From Pratylenchus scribneri (Eukaryota; Nematoda; Chromadorea; Rhabditida; Pratylenchidae), in assembly GCA_030063045.1 (NCBI GenBank), contig JAQSEB010000001.1, forward strand, positions 744,001 to 808,000: a stretch of 64,000 bases of DNA, written 5' to 3'. The stretch's first letter is position 1. Each line of letters opens with the position of its first letter. The translations under genes were made by a program, and so were the position numbers. The notes below the pieces were generated by a model. The model was not told the DNA's origin, did no database searches, and saw nothing but the letters and a program-made list of their open reading frames with translations. Below are positions 1-12,999 of this stretch, in pieces.

Positions 1-885
1 ACTTTTCTTTCCGGTTGGATTGTAATTGCACTTTTCTTTCCGGAAGGATTGTAATTGCACTTTTCTTTCCGGTTGGATTGTAATTGCACTTTTCTTTCCG
101 GTTGGATTGTAATTGCACTTTTCTTTCCGGAAGGATTGTAATTGCACTTTTCATTCCGGTTGAATTGTAATTGCACTTTTCATTCCGGTTGAATTGTAAT
201 TGCACTTTTCTTTCCGGAAGGATTGTAATTGCACTTTTCTTTCCGGAAGGATTGTAATTGCACTTTTCATTCCGGTTGGATTGTAATTGCACTTTTCATT
301 CCGGAAGGATTGTAATTGCACTTTTCTTTCCGGAAGGATTATAATTGCACTTTTCTTTCCGGAAGGATTGTAATTGCACTTTTCATTCCGGAAGGATTGT
401 AATTGCACTTTTCATTCCGGTTGAATTGTAATTGCACTTTTCATTCCGGTTGAATTGTAATTGCACTTTTCTTTCCGGAAGGATTGTAATTGCACTTTTC
501 ATTCCGGTTGAATTGTAATTGCACTTTTCATTCCGGTTGAATTGTAATTGCACTTTTCTTTCCGGTTGAATTGTAATTGCACTTTTCTTTCCGGAAGGAT
601 TGTAATTGCACTTTTCATTCCGGTTGAATTGTAATTGCACTTTTCATTCCGGTTGAATTGTAATTGCACTTTTCTTTCCGGAAGGATTGCAATTGCACTT
701 TTCATTCCGGTTGAATTGTAATTGCACTTTTCATTCCGGTTGAATTGTAATTGCACTTTTCTTTCCGGAAGGATTGTAATTGCACTTTTCTTTCCGGAAG
801 GATTGTAATTGCACTTTTCTTTCCGGAAGGATTGTAATTGCACTTTTCTTTCCGGAAGGATTGTAATTGCACTTTTCATTCCGGA
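1..885. repeat. 29-bp minisatellite array 1 (TTCCGG family)
   Basis: About 30 head-to-tail copies of a 29-bp unit that contains ACTTTTCWTTCCGG and ends TGTAATTGC. Three main variants differ after TTCCGG (TTGGATTG, AAGGATTG, TTGAATTG) and at CTTTCC versus CATTCC. The array runs off the left edge and decays at 880-950 into single TTCCGGAAA-containing remnants. The same unit recurs in reverse orientation at 31053-32695 and 62884-63315. It is stop-poor on the minus strand, which creates spurious reading frames of the MQLQSFRNEKCNYN type; these are not genes. Confidence 0.97.
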
Positions 886-1073
886 AAATTTTTAATTCTG
901 ATTTTTATGTTTCATTCCGGAAAGTAATTTAGAATAAAATACATTCCGCAATATTGTACTCCTTTTCTCATTAAATCAAACTAATTCAATTTTAATTATC
1001 TTTTGATTGAGAAATTGGGCAATTCTTCATTTTGAATCGAACAAATACTATATTAATATGAAAACTTCCCTCA

Positions 1074-3749
1074 TTAATTAAATTCTACCTTTCTGGTTCG
1101 GCTCATCTCGATGAATTTGCCCGGCTGAATGCGTTGTTGTTCCACCACTCTTTCCTTTCCACTGCCCATTCGGTTCCATCTATTACTGCCACTTCCTCCT
1201 TTTGCTCCATTCAATAAAAGTGCGGCTGCATCCCGTGAAAGCCGCTTGCCCAATTTTCTGGTCACTTTTGTGCCACCGTGCAATTCATCCGCTTCGCCCC
1301 TTGGCCGATGCATCATCAAAAAGAGGGGCAAGTAGCGCAGAAAAACGGTGCGGACCCAGCCGGGCATTGTATGGGTGGTTGGACCACGGAAATAGATGTT
1401 GATGATGATCACCGTTACCAGAATGGTGATTATGTTCATTACTGGAATTGGGCAAATTATGGATAGAATGGATTTTGATTTTATGCCCCTTGGTGAACTG
1501 ACCAAAAGTCATAAGCAAATATTTGGCCATGAGCGGAATTGTGTCGGAAGTTGGAGGCAAAATCTTCGAAACCAACAGCAAAAATACAACCAAAGCGAGC
1601 AAAATGCTGATGGCCAAAGTGATTTTCTCATCTGCCTCTGCTGGCAAATAGAACACCAACATTGAGAGGAATGCCATCAACACGGTAGGAATGATCAGAA
1701 TGACAGTGTAGAAGAGGGTTTTTCTGTACGAAATGAGTAAATTTCTAGTGAGGGTAAGGAACCACCTTCGAATCTTGATTTGATAGGCAATTTTGCTCTT
1801 TTGATGGATCAACTGGCCGGGCACCTCCATTATGTCCCAAATTCCACTTTCCGAATAATCATTCAACTCAACCTGCCTTTTATTGCCCAAGTAGCTGATC
1901 ACAACCTGTGAAATTGTGGGGAATAACAATTTATCATATTCATTCAAAAAACACAATTGAATTCATTGGTTCATATCTCATCAATGAGATATTGGCCAAT
2001 CTGGGAAAGCCTATAATTGGCTTATTTAAAGTTTATCATATCCAAATTTAAGAAAAGCTTCATGTCTTTTATTGCAATAAATCCGAAATTGTTGAGAAAA
2101 AGTCATCTATTCATATAACATATCGCCTTTCCTGAATTGACTACTTCTTTATTGAGATATGACCACTTTTTAGAGGACTATTAGTAGTGCTTCCAAATGG
2201 CATATTGCCTTTCCGAATTTGTTATTTCCTTGAGATATGGCTAAAAGAATGTCATTTGTAATGAAATGTTGAGTTCCGCTAAGCATGGACATGGACTCAA
2301 TTTCAACTATTTTAACCCCCAATCATTTATCTTTCTTTAACTAAATTTGGAATAATTTTGTAAATTCAGAGAAATTCTTATTCCTTTATTTGATGGGCTT
2401 GATTAGGCTCACAAAATCCACCTAATTCCATCATAGAATTAAAAAAATGGCTTCTCTCCAATCAAATAAAATATATCGTATCACGATAAGAGATTTAGTA
2501 CCTCATCTTTGTTGAAAGTCCAAGAGCCAAAAATCATTGCGCACGTTTGTTCATCAAACGGGAAAAACTGGAAATGAAACCATTCAAAATAGTCCAAAAC
2601 ATCAAAAAACAACAAACTTCCACATCGATAATGCATGAACTTTTGTAGATTGCCGGTGGCACCTTTTTCCGAACAATAATTGGCAATAATTTCTTTCCCT
2701 AAACTTGCCCAAAGCATTTCCCCATTGCTTTCCACGACAACATTTGAATAGAATGCTTTTTATTGGATGGAAAAGGAAGAATTGAAGTTGGCATTGGTGG
2801 GCACTTACAAACTTCATAATTTCCATCGGCATTGTTGAAGAGCACAATGTCCGGTAGCCAAACCTTCTCCGGTGGCACTCGAATTGTCCGAATGTTTCCA
2901 TAATCCAATGGATTCCTTTTTCAATAAATTTAATTCCATAATATCCCAGTCCATCCCGTTCCATTTTTGGAATGAAAAATTTCCCGAAAAATTTGCCGAA
3001 AACTAGTAGAGTAGCCAATTCCTTCCTCCAATTCTAGGTATGATTGAGTTCCCTCGATAGAGATTTTTGGGCTATTTTTTGGCTATAGCTCAACGAGGCA
3101 ATAACCAATTCGAGAAGGCAATATGCCCTTGAGAAGCCCTAAATTCCTGTAAATAATTGTTTTATTTGGATTTGGAAAATTTAAATAGCGGATTTTCCTA
3201 CAAAAATAATGGTTCATATAATACAAAGACATGAAGCTTTTATAAAATTTGGATTTCTTAAAATTTAAGGCCACTTTTTAATTGAACTTTCCATTAGTAT
3301 ATTCGCTTTATGATTTGGTCATTTCCTCATTGAACTATAGCTTAAAGAAAGAATGATCCATGGATCTAATCGTCACATTTCGCCCTCCTCCTTCACTTTT
3401 GGAAAATGTTGGCACATAAAATTACTAGGTATAGGTATTCCCACAATCTATCAGAGTGAATTTCGTTACCGTAGCACATAATTCCCTAGGGCAATAATCC
3501 CAACAAAATAATAATATTGGGTGAAATATATGTACCAAACACAACGATAGTCGACCCATCGCATCGTGGGCCAAACATTTGTTTGCATAATTTGATTTTT
3601 CTCGTCCACGTTGATCAACAAAATGAGTGCCAATGAGAAGCGAATTTCCAGCGGGGTGCTGCTCACATTTGGCACCGGACGAATCAAATGGTTGTAGCCG
3701 CGGAAAAGGTCGGCAATCAACCGTTCCTCCGCCTCCGAACCGAATGCCA
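1074..3749 (-). CDS. nicotinic acetylcholine receptor, non-alpha subunit (copy A, 3' incomplete)
   Basis: Subunit of a cation-selective acetylcholine-gated pentameric channel of the UNC-29/LEV-1/ACR-2/ACR-3 group, acting in the plasma membrane of muscle or neurons. Exons on the minus strand: 3749-3536, 2915-2809, 2755-2709, 2662-2618, 2567-2502, 1905-1766, 1723-1503 and 1441-1077 (stop 1074). All phases agree. Visible landmarks are the N-terminal [29 protein letters not shown], loop [19 protein letters not shown], and a 13-residue Cys-loop between SSC and EQTC. TM1-TM3 follow, with the M2 start DEKITL (glutamate ring). Loop C lacks vicinal cysteines, hence non-alpha. The intron after 2709 has a GC donor (GCAAGT). 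TM4 is absent: exon 9 either reads to a stop at 1074 or uses the donor GTAGAA at 1088 to reach an exon beyond the minisatellite. The first coding exon is probably 8792-8843. Confidence 0.93.
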
Positions 3750-4006
3750 CTGTGTTTTTGAATTAAATTTCATTAGTAAAATATTTTGTGGGATTTTTGA
3801 AATGCTTGACTCGACTTTTAAGTGTTTTTAATCAATTTTTGGAGTTTTTAATTACAAAAATTTGTGAAATGGATCAATTGTTCTTCTTCTTGATTGCTCA
3901 TTCGTAAACAAAACACTAATTTTTCATTATTATAAATTTATGAAGAATGATGAAAGGAATGGCAAGAATTCAATTATGATCAAATATAATGGAAAAGTAG
4001 ATAAAT

Positions 4007-7000
4007 TCAATGGCCATCCATTGCCTCCAGTTTATTTTTGGCAATTAGACGTCGAATGACTTGTTGTTGGTCGACCAACTCGAAAACATGCGGAACTGAA
4101 AATAAAATGGCCACAGTTCCGCCCAAAGTGATTCCAAAAAAGACAAGTAGGAGAAGGCGATCAATTACCGTAGAAATGAATCGCCAATCATCTCGGACCT
4201 GAATGGGAAACATATATAAAATCCGTACATTTTCCTCCCACTTTTTTATCGCTCATTTCCGTTCGAATATGTTCCGCAATGAATGCAATCGATTCCACTG
4301 CCTGCCTCAATCTTTGGCCCATTTTCTGTTCCTCAACCAATTGGCCCAGTTTTGCGCAAACTCCACTGCTGCGCGAATTTGAACCAAATCCCATACTTGA
4401 TGATGTTCCGGCTATCGATGCATCGCCTTGTCCGCCCAAATGGCCTCCAGTTTGGGATCTTCTCAATTGGGGAAGGGGCGAACCGGGTGACGAAAGTTGT
4501 TGTTCCTCATTCGGCCCCCTTCGACCCTTTTGGGCCATATTTTCTCGACGACGTTTTTGGCCACGTCCACTGGCAAATGGCAACATCCCAGCCATGGCCA
4601 TCCCTTATTAGTAAAAGATAATTTATTGAATGAATTCAATTGGTAGGGGAATCTCAAACTTTGTAGCCCAACTTATCGCTGTTAATAATAATTCATGAAA
4701 GAGTCAATTTTGATATTTTTGATATACAATTAAAGAGCAGATTCTTGACTATCAAATAATATTAAATGTTATTTAAATTGGTGAAATTATGCTCAAAAAA
4801 CCGCTGGAAATTGACAGCCAAAAGTCTGCATTTTAATTTGATACTAAAATTATCAAAATTGGTACAACAAAATTAAATGTTAAGAGGAAAATACAAAATT
4901 ACCAGGCAATGCATCAGAAAGATGGCCGCCACCCCCTCTGGGCCGATTCATAATAAATGTTGATGAAGTGGAGAATTGGTCAAGGGAGACCGTCGTCTCA
5001 GCAGAAGAATGATGAAAATATGAAGGCCTCCGTGGACGACGCATACAAAGAAGGCGAGGAAGGAGGCCAAGAAAAAGGAGCCGAACCCAATGGGGCATTT
5101 GGTGGGTCAGCGCCGATCGGAAATGTACATTTAAAACACAAACGGTGGACATTATGGTGATAATGTTCATCACTATGGGGAGGGAAGATAATGGCATATA
5201 ATCATGGAATATTGGGGAGAGGCTAATTGTGAGTACCGCCGATTGAGTACTGTATTGATTTTTGGCCATAGCTTAACAAAAAATCAAATGAAGGTTAAAT
5301 ACAATGTTCTCTAAAAAGTGGCCTAATTTAATTTTATGTAATTCAAATTTTAAAAATTTATTACATGTCTTTTAGTTTAACAAATCCGAATTTTGAAAAT
5401 TCATTTATTTTAAATTAGATAAGTCGTTTTTTAGAGGACATTTAGAACTTATTAGTTATGTCTCGCCTATCTATTGCCAAAAAAATAACCATCGGGGGTA
5501 TTCAATTTTCTATTTTGTGAATAGTGTTTCTCCCTCACCAAAAGTCATCAGTAAATATTTTGCCATGAGAGGAATTGTGTCGGAAGTTGGCGGTAAAATC
5601 TTCGAAACAAGCAGTAAAAACACGACCAAAGCGAGTAAAATGCTGATGGCCAGTGTAATTTTTTCGGAACATTCTGCGGGCAAATAGAAAACCAACATTG
5701 AGAGGAATGCCATCAACACAGTGGGAATTATCAGAATGACCGTATAAAAGAGGGTTTTTCGCCGAATGACGATGTGGAATTCCACTCGACTTTTGTCGGG
5801 AGCCATTCGGCCTGGCACGTCCATAATATCCCAAATGCCACTGGGCGAATAGTCTTCCAGTTCGACAGCCTTTTTATTGCCGTACCAACGGAGTTGAACT
5901 TCGTTTGGTCCATAGGTCCAGGAGCCGAATTGAAGCTGAAAATTGGTGAGAACTGAGGTAAGAAGAAAAACGGCCTTTTAATTGGGAATAATTGGTAAAT
6001 GGTCAAAATGTAACAACAATCCAGTTTTGTACAATATTTCAATTAATTTATTCTGCCGGTTTTTGTTTGTTTTAATTCCGCCTGGCGAACTTAGAATAAT
6101 TCCGCCTATTTGACTAAGTTTTAATTCCGCCTGGCGAACTTAGAATAATTCCGCCTGTTTAGCTAGAATAATTCCGCCTGTTTAGCTAGGATAATTCCGC
6201 CTGTTTAGCTAGGATAATTCCGCCTGTTTAGCTAGAATAATTCCGCCTGTTTAGTTAGGATAATTCCGCCTGTTTAGCTAGGATAATTCCGCCTGTTTAG
6301 CTAGGATAATTCCGCCTGTTTAGCTAGAATAATTCCGCCTGTTTAGCTAGGATAATTCCGCCTGTTTTTAAGAATAAATCAGCATATTTTTAAGAATAAT
6401 TCCGTCTATTTCTAGAAATAAATCCAATTGTTTTGTGTTTCACCTAATGAAATCCTTTTTTTGTTTATCACCTAATTAATTCCTCTACAAATATGACCCA
6501 AAGGAATGAATAAATATGACTCACCACGCAAGTTTGCTCATCAAATGGGAAATATTCAACATCTGTAAGTAAACAAGGGAAATATGCACATTATTTTCAA
6601 TCCAATTCCAATTCCAACCAATTCGACAAGAACTTTTGTATATTGCCGGAGGCACCCAGCTCACATTTCCTTGATAATCAACGACAACATTACTCTGATA
6701 GCTGACTTCATAATTTCCATCGGCACTGCAAAAATAAAAATATCGTAGGAATTGAGCCTTCCAAAAAAAACTTGTTGAAAAGCACAATATCTGGCACCCA
6801 GACTCGTTCCACTGGCACTCTGATACTCTCAATGCCCCCATAATCCGCCGGATCCCAACTGCATAATTTGTATAAAGAATGAATGTGTTTGGCGACTCAA
6901 AAAAATGAAAATGAATTCCACAGACTGTCCTCATTCATAATATGCACTATGTGAAAAGAGCCAATTCATTTATCTGAGCCATTCTTTTGGTCATATCTCA

Positions 7001-7756
7001 AGTAGGAAATTACCAAAATTGGAAGGCTAAATGCCATTTGAAACATCTAAAAATCCTTTAGAAAGTGGCTTAAAAATTGTTTTAAAAATTTACAATTTAT
7101 AAAATAAATGGCTCTCCTTCAAAATTTCTAGTCTATCGCACACAAAAGACATATATAACTTTTCAAATACTTGATTTCCATAAAATTTAAAATGGCCACT
7201 TTATTGAGAACATTTTGGACTTTTCAATCCTATATAGCCTTCCCAGAGATGGGCCAATGCCTCGTTGAGATATGGTCAGAAGAATGGCTCTATGTTCTGA
7301 ATCTTCCCCTGCCGTATACAAACAAGGTGGGAACCTGAATTGGCAATCATTCCATTTGAGTGTTAGCCATGCATTCGATTGCATAATTTGATTTTTCTCG
7401 TCCACATTAATCAGCAGAATCATGGCCATTCCAAAGTCGACATTCACCACAGTCTGATTATAGCAAGGGGAAGGCCTGATCAATGAATTGTAGCCCTTGA
7501 ATAAATCAATGGAAAGACGTTCCTCGTCCTCGCCAGAGGCAAATTGAAGAATGGCAGAAGATTGTTGGGATTGGGACTGTGAGGAGGCAGAATCGAGTAA
7601 ATGCGAAGAGACGGTAGGCCATGACATTTTATTGGTTGTCGACGAGGAGGCTGGCCGAGGTGATCGACGGGCATTTGTTGTGGATTGGATGGAAATGAGA
7701 AGTAGGAGGCCAAGGCAAATTATAAAGAATATTGGCACCGAATGCGGTAATGCCAT
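4007..7756 (-). CDS. nicotinic acetylcholine receptor, non-alpha subunit (copy B, complete)
   Basis: Complete 624-residue Cys-loop receptor subunit, paralogous to copy A. Exons: 7756-7335, 6858-6772, 6725-6619, 6562-6525, 5935-5539, 5172-4903, 4603-4242 and 4198-4007; the summed length is an exact multiple of three. Residues 1-29 form a signal peptide starting [16 protein letters not shown]. Loop A reads [18 protein letters not shown] and the Cys-loop is C203-C217 with the canonical 13 residues between. TM1 is about 280-302, TM2 309-331 with [12 protein letters not shown]3 340-372. A long, charged, Ser/Gly-rich cytoplasmic loop (exons 6-7) precedes TM4 at about 573-595 ([16 protein letters not shown]). 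Vicinal cysteines are lacking in loop C ([15 protein letters not shown]), so it must pair with alpha subunits. The intron between exons 4 and 5 carries a 23-bp minisatellite. UNC-29-like by overall wording; the exact orthologue was not resolved. Confidence 0.95.
6062..6370. repeat. 23-bp minisatellite (TTCCGCC family), intronic array
   Basis: About a dozen tandem copies of a 23-bp unit (ATAATTCCGCCTGTTTAGCT plus AGG), with longer TTCCGCCTGGCGAACTTAG variants at its left end. It lies in the intron between exons 4 and 5 of receptor copy B (intron 5936-6524) and fills about half of it. Related arrays sit at 10137-10445 in the same orientation and 13000-13935 in inverted orientation. Confidence 0.95.
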
Positions 7757-8791
7757 TCTTTTTTTTTGGAAAGAGGAAAATTGGATGAGGCAGGGGAATG
7801 AAGTGGGAAAATCGAGAATATTCATGGAAATTATGTAAAATTGGAAACATTTTTAACAAAGAATTTCAAAATTCAATACTTAAAATTGACCATTTTATTA
7901 CAGAATCTTTTGAAGTCATCCTTTGAATCAATGACTTCGGGATAATTTATTACCCAAAAATGGCCAATGCCTTCTCTATTTCCATTTAAAATTAGGGTTA
8001 ATAAAAAAGCCCATTAAATTTACATCGCATTTGGTCAACTATTTTTCGATATTTTTCTTGAAAAGGATGGTTGAAAGTTTTGTAGCAATAAAAAATTTGT
8101 GTGGCAAAAAGAGAGGATTTTGAATGGAAAGGGGGATTTTGGGAGGAAATGGAATGGGGGAAGGGTGCTTTGCCTTGCTTGTTCTTATTTCCCTTCTTTG
8201 TGTCAATGAAAATGAAAAAATGGCACAAAAAAGGCCAAGGCGGAGGGCAATTGGATTAGAAGGGCACATTCCTCCGTGCCCTTCCCCACTAAATCCGCTT
8301 GTCCCTTCCATCAATTTCCTTCACTTTTCCTTCGGGCATCCATCACCTTCATATGGAAAATGGATGGAAAAGAAAACTTTTGTGCCCATTCATGGCACAC
8401 GCAAAAAATGTATTGGCCAAAAAGGAGGAAGGGATGAATGAATGGAGGGATTGTTGTTTTTTTATGCGCAAATGAATATTCTTTCATCAAATTGAAAGGA
8501 AAAAGTTGAGAGAATTTAAAAGAATTGGGAAGGAAAAGCGGAATTAAGAACACAGAAAATAAGATGGTATTATTTACTCCAAATATTTCCACATATTTCA
8601 TATTATAATCGAAGAAGAATAAATTAATTAGACCTCCAAATATGTAAATGATATGTGTATATAATAAATGATTTATTCGTGAATGAATCATTTTAAATTG
8701 AAATTATTAAATCAAATTTGAGGGATCAAAGTCGAGTCAAGCAATTCAAAAATATTATTTAATTTTATTTAAATTTTAATTCCCAATTCAC

Positions 8792-8843
8792 CTGATGCGG
8801 AATAGGCCACAATGGAAAGCAGCAGCAGAATGGCCAATGCCAT
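8792..8843 (-). CDS. signal-peptide exon, probably exon 1 of receptor copy A
   Basis: A 52-nt open stretch starting ATG encodes the hydrophobic leader MALAILLLLSIVAYSAS and stops at a GTGAATTG donor after one extra G. The extra G matches exactly the phase of the 3749 acceptor of receptor copy A (G plus TG gives Val), giving ...[14 protein letters not shown], a plausible cleaved leader joined to a mature receptor N terminus. Copy B has its own leader in its first exon and cannot be the partner. No leader in the right phase was found between 3750 and 4006. If correct, copy B lies entirely in intron 1 of copy A. The alternative is a leader exon of a lost or unrecognised gene. Confidence 0.6.
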
Positions 8844-10130
8844 TTTGATTATTGGCCACAGTTATGCCGTCGAAGATGGCATCAAAATTTATGAATGGAA
8901 GGTGGAATGGATGGCTTAAATTTGGAATTGTAAAGAATTGAGGGGAGTCATTGGTATTGAAAATTGCTGAGCCGGAAATTGTGTATAGGAAAAGGTGTAT
9001 GCGAAGGTTGGCATTGAGAGGAAAACAATGTCAATTTTGGGGCGATATTTGGATTGGAGGGAATCTAGCTTAAGGTTGAATAATATTTAACCCCTTTTTG
9101 AGATTCTTTGAAAGGATCTCTAAAAAAAGCAATCTTAGGGGCCATTAATAGTGGATTTTAATATCTAATCGATCTAATTAATAATACCCATATCTAATAA
9201 GTTTTGAATCCTCTGAACTTTAAAAAATACAAATTCTGTTTTACCACCATTTTTGCAGCCAAAAGGATTGTGATATGGGGGAAAGGGGAATTATTTGACA
9301 AGGCAAAAAGAGAAATAGGAGGGGTAGGGGGATGCCGATAATAAAAAGATTAGTTTGCCATCGAGGCTGGCCCAAAATTGTCCCCCATTTTCCCTCCAAA
9401 TTCCCATCCATTTTTCTCCCCAAGGGGGACTTTTCCTTTTACAGCAGTGAGGATTAAATAAGGGATACCAATTGGAGGAAGGGGGTGGAAGTGGAAGATG
9501 GCCCTCGGGCGATAAGTGGCCAATTCCCCCCCTCAATTCACTTCAATTACCCAATGCCGCAAAATTTGAGGAAGGGGGAATATTTTTTGAAAAGGAAAAT
9601 TGGCAGAAAATGCCATCAAAATGGACGAGAGAAAAAAGGCAAATTTTAAGGGTGGAAATAAGCCGATTTTTGGAAATTTGGATGGCCTCAAAATATTGCA
9701 AAAAATTGGTTGTTATTGGAAAAGAAAAATGTGTAGAAATGTTTTTGCTTGAATTGAATTTAAATTGAGGGAAATAACTCCCATCCATTACACACAAATA
9801 TATGATTCTTCGACAATTAATTAGCTTAACTTCAATAAATATGATACAGTCAATTTCATTGTTGCAAAAAAACTGCCAAAATTAATCTCCATTCGAAAGG
9901 ATTTCCTTTGATATGGATCGTCCATTTTGCAGGACGATTTGAAAGTTTTGCCTCGATGAATTAATTTAATTGGATTCCAAAATCATCAAAAATCCATTGG
10001 AAATGATCAATTTCCATTGCCTTTGTCATTGAATGCCAAAAAGTTTCCACCCAAAAGGATTGGATTCGAGGGGGATTATTTGGCTTAGTTAGGCCATTTG
10101 AAAGTGAGAAATAATTCCAACTATTTTTAA
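8844..10130. other. noncoding stretch, nothing recognised
   Basis: AT-rich DNA with G-rich minus/plus asymmetry around 9240-9600 (many GGGGGA and AAATTGGGA runs). Reading frames here are short, lack splice-compatible neighbours and have no recognisable protein features. It could hold the promoter and 5' UTR of the receptor genes, but no specific site was identified. Confidence 0.6.
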
Positions 10131-10136
10131 GAATAA

Positions 10137-10445
10137 ATCCACCTGTTTTAATTCCGCCTGGCGAACTTAGAATAATTCCGCCTGGCGAACTTAGAATAAT
10201 TCCGCCTGTTTGACTAAGTTTTAATTCCGCCTGGCGAACTTAGAATAATTCCGCCTGGCGAACTTAGAATAATTCCGCCTATTTGACTAAGTTTTAATTC
10301 CGCCTGGCGAACTTAGCATAATTCCGCCTGTTTGACTAAGTTTTAATTCCGCCTGGCGAACTTAGAATAATTCCGCCTGTTTGACTAGGTTTTAATTCCG
10401 CCTGGCGAACTTAGAATAATTCCGCCTGTTTTATTCCGCCTGGTT
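10137..10445. repeat. TTCCGCC-family minisatellite, intergenic array 2
   Basis: Tandem compound units alternating TTAATTCCGCCTGGCGAAC with TTAGAATAATTCCGCCTGTT and TGACTAAGTT. Same family and orientation as the intronic array at 6062-6370. Confidence 0.95.
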
Positions 10446-12999
10446 AAAAGAACAACAATTTTTATTTATATATTCCACCCCTAAAGCCATGCATTCCTCC
10501 TTTGCCATAACCCCAAATGATGCACTTCTATTTGATGTTTTGGAGCCTTCGGCTTCATCATCATCCTCCAAATCTGCTTTTTCTTTGTGCTCTCTTTTGT
10601 GAGGCGGTGGTTGGTGGGTGATTAATGTGACATTTGCCCCCTCATATCCTTTTATTCCCCTCCCTTCATTGTGCCAAATATGCATTCGGCCTTCATTTTT
10701 CATCCAACACATTTTGGCCAATCCCGTTTTGCCGCAATTCTCCTCCCCCCTTCATTTTATCCTCCATCGTCGGTCGATTATTACAAATATTATTTTTGTT
10801 TTGATAGAGGATTTTGTCAAATATTTCCAAAATTAAAATCAAATAAAAATTTTTCTGCATTTCTTCACATTTGCCAATTTCCGATTAAGTTCCATTGGGG
10901 AATTTTTCAATCGAAAATTTTTAATTTAATTAAAAAATTGTGTGGGGATGGGGATCGCGCGCCCAAACAAAACGATCGACTTAAAAATCCAATCAAATTG
11001 CATTTAATTCAATTTAATCGAATAAATTGCTCAATCTAAATTGAGGAAACATTCATCTCCGCCTTTTTGGCCACATTCTATTGCAGAAATTTTGAGAGGG
11101 AAATTACCCATCAAATTGTTTGGAAAATTTTTACAATTTTTTGGCATCGGGCCTAAATATTTTACCTTCTTTCTCTTCCGTTTAAATTCCATTTTTTGAA
11201 ATGAATCATCAACAATTACAAATTAAACATAATAATCTCGGCTTTGTTGGGGGTGTGCCCAATGTCCATCCATTCTTCCCAATTTTGATGATATTATATA
11301 CCTCCCACCATTTTTGGGGGCACATTTCCCGCAGAGTTTATTCCCCTCCAACATTTTTGTGCCTTCCTTCTAATCTGCTGTTTAGCCTCTTCCACCATTC
11401 TTTTTTGTTTGGCCAATTTCCTTTGGCCATTGCCCATTGTTCCCCCAACCCACCATATTTTTGGTCAAATAAAACAAATATTTAATATATCCAATCCCTC
11501 TTTTGGAGGAAATGATCCAAACTAATGATTTCCTTTCTTTCTAAGCTTTAATAATATTTTTAAAATTCCTCCATTTTAAAGTGGAATAATCTGTAATCAC
11601 AGATCACAGTAAACAATGTTGGTTAAGGGCAAAGGGACATATCTGAAAATTAAATACAAATTAATTTCTAAGATTATGGTTGCAAATTTTTTGTTCTCAT
11701 CCAATTCACTCATCAGCGAAAAGCAAATATCAATTTCAAAATAATGGCCAATTTAGAATTTATGATTTCACTACAGTAATTTTGCCCCTTTCCTTCATTT
11801 ATTGTCCACAAATCCTTTTCCATTGCTGTTGAATGAATTAGTTGGGGGATGATTTCCAGCAGTTTCAACAACAAATATTATCCTCAATTTTCCCCCATCC
11901 ATTTTCCGTTTGTCTTCGTTTGTCCCCGCACCAAATTCTCGCTTTCAAGTGCCTCCAAATTAAGCCAAATAATCCCCATCCCGCTCCCAAAACCATTCCT
12001 CTCAAAACTAAACACAGTTTGTGTTCCTCCCTCCTTTTCCCCAATTCATTATAATAAACTTTGCTTTGGCGGCAATTTTGGCTGATTTTCCATCATTTTG
12101 TGGTCGCCACTCGCCAGACTGTGCCCCCTTCTCCCCCCTTCATTTATTTCTGCTTTTGGCGCATTTAAGAATATTATTTATTTATTTATATATCGGGGGA
12201 GTGGCCCACCACTTGATTAGACATTGAACTCGATTGCCTCCTTCCCTTCCTTCCTTTGTTTTTGCCTTGATTCTGTGCGCAGATTTCCCCCTTTCCAACG
12301 GCAAAATATCCACTCGAATACATGAGGGGACCACACCCCATTCCACTGTCGAATAATTTTTTGTTGGTTTCAATTTTTTATACGGTATAATTAATGCAAT
12401 TTTTAATGCCTAAATTTTTCAAATTTGTCAATTTTTTTGATCAATTTTAAATGTTTTTCATAGGCTTTTTTTCTTTCCTTTCACATTCACCTTTGCAAAA
12501 TTCATTCATAAAGCCAGGCTTGGCCAAAAGCAACTCTTGGAAATGGTTGAATGAATGGAAGAAAATTGGGAGAAAGGAAGGGCCAAGTTATTTTTTAACA
12601 GCCACCAACCGCTCAAAATCGATGTCCCTCGATTTGATCAACTCACCCATCCCCATTCATTCATTTATCCATATCCCCTCTCCATCCATAATATTTTTAT
12701 ATCCAATTCTCCATTTCCCCAATCCCCTTTTTTTCCTTTGCCGGCCAAAAGTCGGGCAACTGTTAATTGGCTAAAAATGATGAAGTTGATGAAGGAGAGG
12801 GAATTGGGAATGGGGGATTTAGATGGATGGGATTTGATCGGAAGAAGGATGGGGAGAAAGAAAAATAGTAAAGGTGAATTGTAAAATAATTTTGAATGGG
12901 AATGGCCACAAAGAAAATGCATGGGAATAGAATTAAAAAATGTTCTGCAAATTTAATAATAAATTAGGAAGTAAGTTGATTTGATCAGCAATTTTTATT
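10446..12999. other. noncoding stretch, nothing recognised
   Basis: AT- and pyrimidine-rich sequence (repeated ATTTTCCC, CCATCCATT words). Several 60-110-codon frames exist on both strands, but they overlap one another, have proline/serine/phenylalanine-rich low-complexity content and show no exon borders or conserved motifs. Confidence 0.6.

Noticed and set aside
1..885. 29-bp direct repeats reminiscent of a CRISPR array
   Set aside because: Units are contiguous with no unique spacers, and the host is clearly a nematode; this is a minisatellite.
10431..10721. 96-codon minus-strand frame next to a minisatellite
   Set aside because: Begins in non-repeat low-complexity DNA, ends in the repeat, and has no conserved features.
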